Positions 1 to 19,299 are shown, counted from the stretch's first letter. The stretch is 64,000 bases of DNA from Zygnema cylindricum (GCA_037447655.1 JBBHKE010001904.1:78268-142267); one strand, 5' to 3'. Made by a program: numbers and translations. Notes: a model not told the origin generated them from the sequence alone.

Positions 1-528
1 AATCGCAATGAATAAATATATATTTTTACTATTTTATATAAGAGTAATATTTCCTCAAATAAGTGCCCCTAAATCGTCAAAAGATGGTGGCAGTAAGCTG
101 TAGTAAATGGCGACAATCTGACAGATGTGCGCGTTTGATCTGTTCGTCTGTACGTATGTTTTCGAAAAAAGTTTGATTTAAGATTTTATAGTGTAATTTA
201 ATTTGTTCGTTTCAATACTATAGTTTTAGAACTATAGAGTATTATTTTAAATTTATTGACGTTTATGTGTTGCGCTGTCCGTAATAAAAATTAGTTAAAC
301 AGCTACGGAATAGATACATTATACGACATACCACGCTATATAAAGTGAATAATAAAATACATTATGCTAAATAGTACTATTGTATGCATACAATATTTTT
401 TAAAAGTTATCGCCGATATGGAATTTGTTGGTCTCTTACCAATATATCTGGACCTGCAACCGTTGGATAACCAATAACCATTGGTAACGGTGTTATCGCG
501 ATAAATTTTTAACCGATACACAACACTA
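1..528 (+). mobile_element. hAT-type MITE, right part (copy A)
   Basis: The segment ends in CCGATACACAACACTA (513-528), the same terminus as the complete copy at 4265-5039. From about position 1 onward it aligns with that copy from roughly 4540 onward, so its left end lies before the window. Shared internal landmarks include the stretch around 140-180 (a TTTGATT-rich piece), the block with cgctatata near 335, and the subterminal 'ttatcgcgata' close to the right end. No transposase reading frame is present, so this is a non-autonomous copy. The 8 bp after the end (CTAAAATA, 529-536) should be the target duplication, but its partner is outside the window. Confidence 0.75.
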
Positions 529-544
529 CTAAAATAGCCTTTTA

Positions 545-912
545 AGGGTGAACTTCCATTGGAAGAAAAGTGGGGTTGTTTACTGGAAGTCGTACGATTT
601 CGTACAAATTCGTACCATTTTGTTTTTTCGGCTCCAATATTATAGGCGTAAGTATCGACCGTTGGATGTCTCACTATTTTAGAGTAAGCAATCGCGCACA
701 TCGTCCAGTGTGAAGAAACTCTCCTCGCGAGGAGAGTTTCCTCACACTGGACGATGTGCGCGATTGCTTACATCCAACGGTCGAATCTTACGCCTTTTTT
801 ATTGGAATCATCTCGTTAACATGTTTCATTTGACAAAAAAAAATGGTACAAATTTGTACGAAATCGTACGGATTCTAGTAAACAACCCCACTTTTCCTCT
901 AATGGAGTAGAG
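545..912. repeat. Large fold-back (inverted repeat) element
   Basis: The two halves are reverse complements around a centre between 727 and 728, inside a CTCCTCG/CGAGGAG palindrome. The inner arms (about 688-727 and 728-768) match with about one mismatch over roughly 40 bp. The outer arms (about 548-640 and 830-912) match less well but share the block around GGGGTTGTTTAC. The element encodes nothing convincing. Its transcript or single strand would form a long hairpin. It sits directly beside hAT copy A. It may be a fold-back MITE; I cannot assign a superfamily because I see no clear target duplication. Confidence 0.8.
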
Positions 913-3900
913 GCCTAAGTAAAACCTATACTAATTTAAAGTATGTAAAGCATTCACGTTAATTACAATACACAATTTTACGAATATGTGATAAACTGAT
1001 AATGATTAAAAATTAACGAACAAAAAATTATGAACGATATTTGTATTATGAATGATGTAAAATACAAAGGTTATCAATTGATTGACCGTCGAATCCACAC
1101 TCAACCGTACTATAATTGTAATACTATGTACTTTTATTGTACTATTCTGAACAGTTCTAACCTAAGCGCTTCCGCCCAACCAAAATATGAAAATACGCAT
1201 GCGCCGCAATTCCCTTATGCGTACTCTCTTTTGGACATTTAATGCGGCTGTTGGGTGTTGGTCTTGTACGTTGTATCTGTACCAATAGATACGATTCTGG
1301 TAAGATTTTGTGATCTCAGGGTTCTGTAGCAAGAATGACTGTTACCGATTGCTACGAGCGTGATTAACGTTAATACTGTTGTTCCGTAGGACCACTGGGG
1401 GCGTCGAAGCTTTAACAGCCAATCATAATACTTTAGATGATATTCTGACAAGTATTTGGTCAATAAGAATATATCTTTTTTGCGTCTACCAGCTGTTAAT
1501 CGGAAGCTGACCAACCGGCTTCGAGAATGCGATGTTCAGATATGAGATATTTCTCGTCGAAGATTCTACCATGTGCGCCTTCGCTTGGACCGACCTGATT
1601 TGGCCAGATTCGAATCAGATCTTAATCATTACTTTGTACTTTTCGGGTGGGCTCCCCTCCCTCAGGCCTTGTTTCGGATAGCGGTTATTAGTCTATCACA
1701 CTGTAGGAGTGAAGGGCTGGGACATAATAGGCCAGGCTTCAGGCCCCCAGGAGTACGGTCGTTTGTCATTTTGTGCGCGTGAATCGAATCCGCGGCCCAA
1801 GGCATGATACGTGTTATCACTTCTACCATTCACAATTTGCGGTGATTGCGAGTCGCAAGTCCCATGTGCTTGCACCTAAGGGATTTTTTTGTCGTTTTAT
1901 TCAAAAATTTAATGCCGCAAGGACAAAAAAAATCGCCGCATGAAAAAAGTACAGATATTAAAGTACAATTGGCTCATAGTGTAAATTAGTATGTACTTTC
2001 AGTTTTCGCTCTTTTCGTATTCGATCCATCGACACGTCACGCCAACTCATCCTCAAACTTTATTCGTCTTGTTTGATTCCGTGCGATCTAATGTTATTTT
2101 TTTGGCTAACTAGATTTCGTGCGTAGTACCTCGCACTTGTATGAAAAAATAAAACAAAGTGACAACAATAGAGAAACGCCTTCGCACTTTTCGCACGGTT
2201 TCAAAATTTTGCAGGTGGGAGAGTAACATGCTATTTATTTTTCTGCCCGTCGCCGCATCTACAAAAAAAAAATGTAAAAATAACTGCATGGGTCTCCCCG
2301 ACTTCCACTTTCATTCATGGGTCTTTGCAAAAGTCTCTAGGTCGCCATCGCGTCTTCCCCTCCCTTCTCCCTCCCTCCCTCATTCTTGGAATGAAGCACG
2401 ACAATTTTCAATTTTTGGAAACAAATGAAAAACTCTTAAACAAAAATGTTTGACTATCCGTACGAGAGAGATTTGGTCACGGGCGGGAGAGTGAAAAGGC
2501 ATAAAAAGTTAAAAACGAAATCCAATGTCACAGAAAACAATCTACGACGTTCACATAAAATATGACGTCATTATGTCAGAAAATTATTAAGCTTTTGCAT
2601 ATGTTACGACATTAAGTGACGACTTTTGTTTTCGGATATTGGAGCACCCGGAATCAAATTGGAACACACGTGTAAAATCGTCACTAAATAACGTTTGTTT
2701 CTTACAATTGCATGGGCAAACCCTAACACCGAAAAGAAAATATAAAATCCTGCGTGAACAAAAATGCGTGTTTTTTCTCCCGTTTTTATATTTCTACTTT
2801 TTAGGGCTGCCCGTGCCCGTCTCGAAATATTTTGGGATGAACTCCCAAATCCATTTACTTCCTGTGACGTGGAGCAAGTTATAAATGAAACGTGTGTTCA
2901 AACAGTTGGTTCGCCTGATTCCTTGCGGATATGGAAATCGTTGATCCTGCGTTTGCGGTCTATTTTTAATGGGCGCGCGCGATTCCTAGAGGCTTTGGCA
3001 ATCGTTGACCTTTCGCTCGCGGTCTATTTTTTCTGGTCATCTCATTGCTCTGAAGCCAAAGGTCAAACTACTATACACGTGGCTTATATTTGTTGGGCTC
3101 CAGGATATCCTGAGCCTAGTCGCTAACAATTCGTCACGCTATTTCCGGAAGGCGTGACAACTCTTCTACCGCACAAATTCCGACATTTGAAAACTCGATG
3201 AAAATGCCGAATGTACGGTACAGTACTGTACCGGTGAATAGATTCAGCTGTCAGATTAGTGGACTCTGTGACCGAAATGCAAATTACGACACCGACACAT
3301 GAAGCTTCAAAGAAGGTACAGTTTTTGGGAACTACCGTACAGTACTGTACTGTACTGTAACATATCCACTGACCAAACTATCTCGGACTGTCGGACGACC
3401 GGACCACACTGACTGTACTTTTTTTTAAGAACGTGAAATAATTCTGACCGAATTCCAAAGAAACAAAGTACGAAAAGAAACAAAAAACTATTGCATCAGT
3501 TCATAACTGGCTTGTTAACATTTCAGCAATCGTTACCGTCTCCTCGTTCGCTTTGTAGTTTGTACCCGTTGAGGCCGGAGTTCAAGCTTTCGATTCTGTT
3601 CACTCAATCACCGGAAGTCGCGGGGTAAAAGCATGTCACCAATGAAGGTACCCACCCTGGATTATAAGGACCTTATTGAGGCGCCCCCTTCGGCTGAAGC
3701 ACGTGTCCAGTTTAGCTCTTTCTTTGGGCCGGGGGCTAGAGCTTGGCTTACTGCTACAAAGTTTCTGCCTCGCTCCGCTTGTCCTCTCAGCTATTTTATT
3801 TTTCAATTCTCACAGGCCTCCGCTTGTCGCACGCTCCGCTCACCGGCAAGCTTAGGTGCATTTGTGATCAACCTAAAGATGAGTCTGGAGATCATTTGCT

Positions 3901-4256
3901 TAGTTGTTAGGGTGGTGGGGAGCGCACATGAGCACACAATGTTGTTCGAGGTGAATAGCTGCACTGGAAAGCAAAGTCCGTTACATATTCAACTCAAAAG
4001 TTTCACATATAATCCCACCTTGTTCTCCAAATACGCATATTCACGGCCCTCACCTGAATCTTGTATTGTGCAAGGAGCGAAGAAAAAACGCGGTTGTCAT
4101 GAAAATTGTTTCCATTTTTCTTCACAATCGATATAAAAGTAAACATTTTGTCTTTAAATGATATATAATACGCTAAGCGAAAAAAAAAATACTTGCCTCG
4201 GTGGTTAAAATTTACCTTGTTTCTTGTATCACAAGAATGATTTTGTACTTTTATAT
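913..4256. other. Intergenic stretch without a recognisable gene
   Basis: I see no credible coding region here. The longest open frame (3633-4136, + strand) has no domain I recognise and no repetitive or conserved pattern. Short self-complementary GTAC-rich strings occur near 3213-3235 and 3332-3360. Two loosely similar copies of a roughly 60 bp segment containing 'gcggtctattttt' lie near 2925-2970 and 2990-3035. Confidence 0.5.
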
Positions 4257-5047
4257 AAAATTATTAGTGTTGTGTATCGGTAAGGATTTACCGATAACCG
4301 ATATGGACCTTTTTTCGGGTTCCCGATAATCGATATATTGGTACGATATATCGACATCGGTCTTATCGCCGATAAGTAGCCGATAATATCGGGTACTTAT
4401 CGGCGATAATGCCGATAACGATAACTATTGGCGATAACTGTACGGACCGTACATATGAAATATACGGCCTATACACGCAACTGTACGTCGTATTCCCCGG
4501 ACGCGCAGCGGACCCCCTTACTCCCGATTCCGGTAAAAAATCGCGATTATTCCTAATTTAAGGGGGTTTTCAAAATTCCTGCTGCCAGAATTTTCAAAAT
4601 ATGGCGTCTGGAAATGGCAGCAGTCTGACAAGTGTGTTCGTCTGCTTCTTTCAGTCTGTTCGTCTTTTTTTGGAAAAAGTTTGATTCATAAATTTTACTA
4701 TGTATTTTATTTTTTTCGTTTCGATAGTATAATTTTATAACAATAAAGTATTAAGATATATTGTCTACGTTTATGTGCAGCGCTGTGCGTAAATTTTTTC
4801 AGTTAAATAGATACGCGGAACAGATTCTTATACGTGGCATTCCACGCTATATAATGAAATTAATATAATACAGTATGTTATATAGTACTATTGTACGCAT
4901 ACTATATTTTTAAAAAGTTATCGCCGATATGGAATTTGTTGGTCCCAGACCGATATATCGGTACCTCTGACCGTTCGATAACCGATAACTATCGGTATCG
5001 GTGTTATCGCGATAAGTTTTTTACCGATACACAACACTAAAAATTAT
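4257..5047 (+). mobile_element. Complete hAT-type MITE (copy B) with 8-bp target duplication
   Basis: The element spans 4265-5039 (775 bp). It begins TAGTGTTGTGTATCGG and ends with the exact reverse complement CCGATACACAACACTA. It is flanked by a perfect 8-bp direct repeat AAAATTAT (4257-4264 and 5040-5047). Terminal sequence of TAG-N-G form plus an 8-bp duplication is the hAT superfamily signature. Both subterminal regions, especially 4280-4450, are dense in TATCGG/CCGATA words, as expected for transposase-binding arrays. No transposase is encoded, so mobility would depend on an autonomous hAT elsewhere. The orientation is arbitrary, set to match copy A. Confidence 0.92.
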
Positions 5048-5542
5048 GTACAAACTGTATGAATCGGTTTATCATTTTACAATATATTTTAGTCCGAACA
5101 CAATTTCGTTTAATTAGGAAAATCACCCTTGTTAATATTATTTTGCCCAAATTGAAAGGTTTATACGCTAATCAAATGAGTGGAATCTCGTCTTGTTCGA
5201 GGATGCGTATGTGAATAGAAAAACAAAAAAATACACATCAAAAACATATTTGATTCTCACATGGTACATTCTCTCTCAAAATCGTCTAAAAAACACGTAA
5301 TAATTAGTTACACTTAAACTTTAAAAGAAATGAAAACAAATAAGGGAATTATACCAATGGGGATGAACTCGTTGTAGTAATAAAAATAGTTGACACACTT
5401 ATCGGAATGGTATATATATAGAGAACCTAATATAATTATAACACCACTTTTTGCCTTACACTAAATTTTATTTACAAGAATGGAAATCCATATAGTATAT
5501 TTGTATTTTTCCTACAAATTACCAATCAATATCACATTGTAT
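5048..5542. other. AT-rich spacer between two MITEs
   Basis: No gene, RNA or repeat structure is visible in this stretch between hAT copies B and C. It is AT-rich and contains only short chance open frames. Confidence 0.5.
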
Positions 5543-6026
5543 GCAATTTATAGTGTTGTGTATCGACAAGAAACTTATCGCGATAAAACCGATACCGATA
5601 GGTATCGGTTGCCGAACGGTGAGGGATCCCGATACATCGCTTCGAGACCAATAAATTCCTTATCGGCGATAAGTGGAAAAAAATCAGTACGTTATATAAT
5701 AGTACTTTATAATATACCGTATTATATTTTCATTGTCAATAGCGTGGCATGCCACGTTTAACAAACTGTTCCGTACAATGTGTAACGGAATAGCGACGGC
5801 TCGGTACGACGGTATAAACCGTACAACCGTACGGTTTAAACTATACAGTTATCGCCGATAGTTATCGGTACTGGTGTTATCGCGACAAACAACCGGTGTT
5901 ATCTGTTTTTTATCGGCGATAACACCAGTTTCGATATATCGTGCCAATATATCAATTATCGGCAAGCCAAAAAGGTACATATTGATTATCGGCAAAACCC
6001 TGCCGATACACAACACTAGCAATTTT
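5543..6026 (-). mobile_element. Complete hAT-type MITE (copy C), inverted relative to copy B
   Basis: The element spans 5551-6018 (468 bp), starting TAGTGTTGTGTATCG and ending CCGATACACAACACTA. Its flanks are GCAATTTA (5543-5550) and GCAATTTT (6019-6026), an 8-bp target duplication with one mismatch. The left subterminal sequence (TTATCGCGATAA then CCGATACCGATAG) is the reverse complement of the right end of copy B, so this copy lies in the opposite orientation. It is shorter than copy B by internal deletion and carries no coding region. Confidence 0.9.
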
Positions 6027-6150
6027 ATCGTTGGCCATCGATTTTTTTTTTACATTGTAAACTCTTAAGTTGAAGACATTTCCAATTAAACTTTTCAATC
6101 GGTGTTCAATGTGATTCAAAATTTTAACATTAGACAAGTTAATACTACAT

Positions 6151-6643
6151 CGCGAATCGTAATTAGAGTAAATTACTCTAATTCAGTCGCTCGAAATTTT
6201 GACTCTATCACATGAAGTAGAGTAAATGATTATAGTTTTTTCGTTATTCTATTTAAGGTAAATTTTAATTAGCATTTTAAATTATAACATACGTTCGTTA
6301 TAAATAGTGTGGAGTACGGACGACCTCCGACCGTGCAAAATTGTACTTTATTAAAGTAAAAAAGTACAATTATGATTTAATACAGGCCGTTATCATGTAA
6401 CTGCGTTTTAACAAACCGCGTAGTGCAAACGTCATAGTGACGCTAAACTGTACGTTTTGCCAAATTCTGTACGAATTCCTTATTTACAGTAGAGGATATT
6501 AACGTGCCAAATTAGAGTACTAAAATAAATTAGAGTAAACTTCATAGTTGAAACAGCTCTATCACACAGATTAGCGTTAATTACTCTAATTGTTTTTTAG
6601 TTTTTGTACTCTAATTTTTTCATTACTCTAATTACGATTCGCG
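6151..6643. mobile_element. Inverted-repeat element (MITE-like), family unknown
   Basis: The first 21 bp (6151-6171, CGCGAATCGTAATTAGAG then TAA) are repeated as an exact reverse complement at 6623-6643. Inside, short 'ttagagtaa / ttactctaa' words recur (6160-6180, 6500-6530, 6570-6630). There is no coding region. Adjacent flanks do not show a convincing target duplication, so the superfamily is open. Similar 'agagtaa' words recur near 52490-52990, possibly a diverged relative. Confidence 0.7.
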
Positions 6644-7686
6644 TTGTATTGAAGTTGAGAGCGAAATGGATTGTATCAGTATTTCTGCGAATGGATAGCT
6701 GATATGTGATCTTCAGAGCGCAACGTAAGTACAGAATCAAATTTAGGTGAAATCTTTGGCAAAAAGTCTGAAACGAACACGACAAAGCAGAAAAATAAAG
6801 CCACCAAAGCCGGAATTCTTTGCGTGATCGCGCATTAAATGAGTTATCACGCTCTCGGCTCTTTTCTTCTGTACCGTACCACGCATTCCTGTACGGAATT
6901 AGCAGATTCGGTATACCTAATGCTAATGAGTAAATTCCTAATAAGATACTGGGATATGCCGATTTTTATTTGATTTGACAAGAAAGACGACATACGGTAG
7001 TTTAAACTGCGTAACGCATGAACTCGCTTTATCTGTTGATCCCTTTTTACCTGTAATATTCACAATAACGAATCTTCATCAATTAGTGACGAATTTATTC
7101 AACAATTATTACAGCTACAGTTCCAAATACGGAAAGGTACAAAAGTACAAATGGTTAGAAATTCGGGCAAGTACTGTACAGTACTGTAATTCTTCCGCAG
7201 GCGTACGGATACTGGGACATGTACGAGTCAAAATCGAGGAGTACAGTTAAGTGTCGCAATATAGTGTTGAATTATTGGATTTTTCAAATAGCAGGAATAT
7301 TTTTTGTTCATTGTTCAAACGTTATTGAAAATTTATTTGAACCGCGGCCAGTGGTTCATTATTTCTGGTATGACAGGCACTTATGACCTTAGCTGGATTC
7401 TTTAGTTATGGCATGCATATAGTACGGAAAAATCTTATATAGTGTTTCCATACCTGCTCGCACGTTAGGGTTATGAAAGGAAACTAGAAAAGGTAATATT
7501 TTTAGAAAGTAGAATGATTTTCGACAAGAAAACGACAAATATAAAGACAAGAGACAAAGCAAAATTCAAGAAACAAAAACCCTAGGGTGTGACTTATTTT
7601 TGTCATCACCTGTATTCTCTTTTGTCGCCTTTGCAACACTTGTTTCTAAATTTTGATTTTGCTTCTCTGTTGCTTTCTTTGCTGCA

Positions 7687-7828
7687 AACTCTCTCTTCGT
7701 GGTAAGCAAAGTATTTTTAGCTGGAAGTCAAAGCAAACTCTTTTTGTGGTAAGCTAATTATTGTTAGCAGGAAGTCAAAGCAAACTCTCTTTGTGGTAAG
7801 CTAAGTACTTGTAGCAGGAAGAGAAAGG
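7687..7828 (+). repeat. Three-copy tandem repeat of about 47 bp upstream of the bZIP gene
   Basis: Three adjacent units share a core like 'tgtggtaagctaa', then 'agcaggaagtcaaagcaaa'. They start near 7687, 7735 and 7782, and the third unit changes at its end. The array lies about 570 bp upstream of the first coding exon of the HY5-like gene, so it may fall in its promoter or 5' untranslated region. Each unit contains a potential splice donor (GGTAAG), which could matter if the region is transcribed. Confidence 0.75.
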
Positions 7829-8400
7829 CCTGACCCTACAGAACTCATAAGACCTGTAAAGGAGTAATAAACTGAGATAGTTTATTTATTCTTTTTTCCG
7901 TTTTTTCAAAGGGTAAGGGAAAAAGTATATAGGTCCTGTCCAGCAATGTCTGGTATGGTGTCATGCTCTCCTCGTTTTCATTCTTTCATTTTTTTTTTTT
8001 TTTTTTCATCCTTTCACTGTAAAATCTGTTTGTTTTGGACTATACTGGCTTTCCAAATCATCCGTATGATGTCGTACTCTGCTAGACTCAGTTTTACAAA
8101 TTTGGAAATTTAGGCAAATGTAGATATTGTCATGCATTATTTCGACAATATCTGCCCTAAAAATACGGAGCAGTTACCTTTTTACTGTCAGGTTCTGTGT
8201 TACACTTTTGTCAGTAGATTGTTACCATCAAATGCTCGATTGTGTAATTATTTGATGGTGTGTCTTTTTCTTCAATGGATAATACATTTGAAACTAATCT
8301 TGATAATGTATGAAACCATATCGATAATGGGAGTAGAATAGAATCTCCATGCTCTATATTTACAATTTTTTCTGAAGACCTTTGTTATCCCTGTGTGCAG

Positions 8401-8451
8401 GATTTGAAAGCAAATAAAACTGTTGTTGTTCTCAGAAGGTATTTGTTGAAA
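8401..8451 (+). other. Probable 5' untranslated end of coding exon 1
   Basis: A pyrimidine-rich stretch ending TGTGTGCAG at 8400 looks like a 3' splice site just before this segment. That would imply at least one upstream non-coding exon. The sequence from here runs without another ATG to the start codon at 8452. The upstream exon and transcription start cannot be placed from sequence alone. Confidence 0.45.
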
Positions 8452-15623
<7,172 letters not shown>

Positions 15624-15990
15624 AATAAAAGCATGTTGCATTGTCTGAAAGTACAGGGAAAAATGTTTCGAGCCTCGTCTGTTTCAATATGGATAGGTAA
15701 TTTGTAAGTTTAACAACATTTGAGAAGGAGAAAGATTGTCCCACCTGGGGAGGGATATTGTCGGGAGAAGTTTCCGATAGTTTGCCTGGAGATGTGTTTT
15801 TGGAAAGAGATAAATGGACGCTAAGAATACTTCTTGTCATGTTTAGGATATGGTGAATTTTGTGGTCCAGACAAGCACAAGGGTCTTCTTTCTAGTTTTG
15901 GGAGAAACTGTTGGTTTCTCATAAGGATAAACTGGGAGGAGTACACAAAATTAGTCGACTATTATCGAAAATATTATCTTGCTTCAGTGA

Positions 15991-15996
15991 AATAAA
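15991..15996 (+). promoter_or_regulatory. Candidate polyadenylation signal of the bZIP gene
   Basis: AATAAA occurs about 370 bp after the stop codon. Another AATAAA overlaps the region directly after the stop (15624-15629) but is probably too close to be the only signal. Which one is used cannot be told from sequence. Confidence 0.3.
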
Positions 15997-17400
15997 GACA
16001 TCTAGCATATAAAGGATTCCTGTCCGAGTTCTTAGCACGACAGTAGTTTAGAAAGGCAACAAAAGTTTCTGTTTTTGACTGATTAAGAGACAGTCTCTTT
16101 CTGGTTCTGACGCAAGTGGTGAGAGAGTAATTAAGTGGCTTTGTTAGGGTTTCAAATAGTAGATGTTTTGATGTTTCAAGCAGTACAATATCTGAGCTTT
16201 CGAGTAGAAGTGCTTGATGTTTTCAAATATTTTGAGTCACTGGGGAACTCAACATACATTGATGTGTACCATAAAAGTAGTGACCTGTTTATACCTAAAT
16301 TAGATTTTTTATGAGTTTTTCTTATTTGTTTATTTAGGTGGAGGTTAGTAGTGATTTGCAAAAGTAGGTATATGTCAGTAGGAGAAAGCTGGGGTAATAG
16401 CTGATTAGAATTCTGCCGGAGGAGAAAATCCCAGCAAATATATGTTTGCGTTGTACTATGATCTGTTTGCTAGCAAATGGAATATAGTTGTGTTATTTCC
16501 ACTTATCCTGTTAACAGTGGCAATATTCTCGTGGTAAATGTTTCTACTGACTTATGTTTTTGAGAAAGGCTCAACTCCCTTCTCCTATGACTTTGAAGGG
16601 TGGGCTAGTGCTAAAACTTCATTACGATAGTAATAATCAGTGTACTTGCTGGAAAAGCATCCGACTACATGGAAACAAAAGAAAGAGATAGCAAAAACGT
16701 AGAAGGAAATCTCCTGGGAGAAAGCACAATCTAACCAAAAATGTAAGGAGGCTTGGTCTGTAGTCGCCATGAGGAAAAAAAAAAAAAAAAAAAAAACCTG
16801 TGCCTGTATCAAACCTAGTTCAATTTTTATCAGGGAATTTTACCTATCTTCTTAGCTTTTCTTCCTTGCTGTGTTAGTCTCCTTTTTACCCGCCAACTCG
16901 GATGGGCATCATCTTTGAGAGTTTTCCATCTCCTTTTTCTTATAGAGCTCACCTAGTCTGAGACAAATGAGCCCTTTTCTAACACATTTTGAACCTTTAA
17001 TAGATCATGTCTCAAACTTTTCTTTACGTAGTCTCCTAAGTGTCTCAAACCATGGCAGTTGCCACTACTGGTGGGAGTTGCGTTGTCCCCCAGGTGAATA
17101 AAGAAATCACAAGAGATAAAAATAAAGAATCATTAATACTAGATGTTGTAAAGGGAGGAAGAAGACTTTCTTAAGAGAGCACGATAGTAAACCATCTGAG
17201 CACAGAAAAGAGGTGGATAAGAAAGACGAATCTGTAAAACTGAACGCAGAGGGAAGAAAGCTAAAAGAAAAAACAATGCGGAAGAAACTAACATGCAAGC
17301 AAAGGGCATAACAACCAAAGGCATTGAAAGAAACATCAAGCACAAAAGAAAAAATAAAATAGTGCACCCAAACCGACAGTGCCTAACCAGACCTCATGTA
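15997..17400. other. Intergenic stretch, nothing recognised
   Basis: AT-rich DNA with a poly-A run (about 16774-16796) and chance open frames on the minus strand near 17107-17367 rich in phenylalanine and serine. I see no domain or splice-consistent gene. Confidence 0.5.
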
Positions 17401-17439
17401 ACTAAAGAGCTACGGAAAGCAATGCAAATCTAAAAGTTC

Positions 17440-18441
17440 AATTAAAAGGACAATACTTGTAACTCCAACACAACTCTACTACAGAGTTGATCTCTCTTGT
17501 ATTTGATGATAGACTTCTAATTGCTCAAATTGTATAATGTGTCACTTGTGTCTCTCACCGATTTTTTCTTAAGATGCAATGTGGACATCGGCACGTAAAT
17601 TGTGTTCGTGACCGTGTTCGTTTTGGTCCTGAGGAATCCCTCTCTCTCTGTTTAGTATTTTTAGTTTCGTATGTATGGTGGTTATTTCGGGCGCAATACC
17701 TAGTACCACATTTAATCTAGTGCAGACTGAGTTTCGGTGAATTTAGGACTACATCGTGAAATAGATTGTTTGGTGTTCAACGTCTAGCTGTCCATAATGA
17801 GGCAGTGGAGAACGTCATGTGGCCATTTGCCATTGTACAATAGTGGTAATGGGAAAGGAGGCCATTGTTGCAGGGTTAGTCAAGAGTGTCGAGGATAGTA
17901 CGCTTTTTGAGTAAACAACTTTGTAAGAGTGAGGGACTCCGACTTTATATAGTAATGTTTCGCCGATCCTGTGTAATTTGATACATTGAATGTTCTGGGT
18001 TGATAATACCGTGAGTGTGTTATTGTGAGCAATCCTATCATTTGGTATCAAACTAGACTTGGTCCTTAGTGCTCCTGAAAGCAAGAGGTTGATTGAGATA
18101 AGGGAGGAAGGAAGAAGAAATCGGTACCTTCTCTAACAGTGGTTTGCAAAATTCCCCATAGCCTTCGGAAGAGATTCCATCTCATGAAGAGCTGTGAAGT
18201 GAGACTAGAGATTTCAGCTTTGGAGATGCTCAAAACGAAGCATCAAATCCTACTGACCAATTCAGACAAAATCGATTGGAGACGAAGGCTGTTCGGACAA
18301 CCAACAACAAATTGTTTTCAAAACCTTTACTGAAATGTGGAAGAAAAATTATGATTTGAGAAAAACGATATGGAAGACAAGAAACTAGTGAAAGAGAAAC
18401 CGAATCCAGTTTCAACTAGTGATAATTTGCGAAGTGAGGGT
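17440..18441 (+). mobile_element. Possible older LTR-retrotransposon relic (LTR end, primer site, gag-like remnant)
   Basis: At about 18038-18056 the sequence reads CA, then TTTGGTATCAAACTAG, resembling the tRNA-Met primer-binding site (TGGTATCAGAGC) that follows many plant LTRs. Upstream, a TATA-like 'ttatatag' occurs near 17945. Downstream, a lysine/glutamate-rich interrupted frame (18370-18441) appears to resume after the copia-1 nest at 37849. That makes it the pre-insertion target. Boundaries are not established and the identification is tentative. Confidence 0.3.
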
Positions 18442-19285
18442 TGTTGTTCTGTGGCTACTACACCCACTGAAGATGAAGATGAAGATGAGGCAGGAGTAGT
18501 CAACACAGAATTAAAACAAGCAAAAAACTCTCACAAATGCTCATAAAAACATACAACTTTGGAACACAGCCAAAGACAAAATAGGCAACCAATTGACCTA
18601 CAAATCTGACATAATGCAGATAATGCAACGAGGAACACAATTGCAAATTTACACAGAAATTTGCAAACAAATGTGAGAGAAACTCTAAGTCAAAGATATC
18701 AAAATGCTAAAGCATAATTTGATACAACAAGTTCCTAATTCTGAAAATGGTTAAGTCCTATTGTTATACCTGAAAGATATATCCCTCTGAAAGCTAAAAG
18801 CCACTCACTATCCTAACCAAGTTAAGAAGGCATATCAACTATACATCAATAATATCTACCGGAGCTAAAGAGGATACCTGAATATGTTAAGGTATGTCAT
18901 ACAGAATGAATCTGAACTGAGTCCTTAAACAAAGCACGCTTATGTACAAAACAGGGATATGTTACGTCACACTATATTATAAAAAACACGTTGGATACTT
19001 ATAGACGTGGTCCTGATTGACCAACGCGCATTGGCAACAAATCTTCACCGTCCATCTCTCAATAGTTTCATCCAAGAAGTCGTAGAACCGAGCCTTGCGA
19101 AGTGTCTCATCTCAATTTGCTGACGCGTGTCCCGCGAATGTGATACAAAGTGTACTCCCTCACAGTTCAGTGTCACACTAATTTTGGTACATACTGAACC
19201 AGGCTTCTACAAAATAAACTAAGTACCCAGAAGACACTCCCCTCACATATGAGGCTTAGTGAGGACTAAAGCTTTCAAAACAACA
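18442..19285 (-). repeat. copia-1 left LTR (3' LTR)
   Basis: This 844-bp LTR begins TGTTGTTCTGTGG and ends CAACA on the + strand. It is flanked on the left by AGGGT (18437-18441), and the same five bases follow the matching right LTR at 37849-37853. That identifies 18442-37848 as one insertion with a 5-bp target duplication. It is followed by CTCCCCT (19286-19292), the complement of the polypurine tract. Homology with the right LTR runs along its length, with many substitutions, so this is an older insertion. Confidence 0.9.
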
Positions 19286-19299
19286 CTCCCCTAAAGCTT

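Noticed and set aside
3213-3360. GTAC palindromes (tacagtactgta type) as operator sites
   Set aside because: Short GTAC-rich strings recur widely in this DNA and inside LTRs (for example 7170-7190); no gene nearby to regulate.
3633-4136. 167-residue open frame on the + strand as a gene
   Set aside because: No recognised domain, composition shifts midway, no splice or repeat support. Could be chance.
17107-17367. Minus-strand open frames rich in F and S
   Set aside because: Two overlapping frames of the same AT/GA-rich DNA, no domain or start context.
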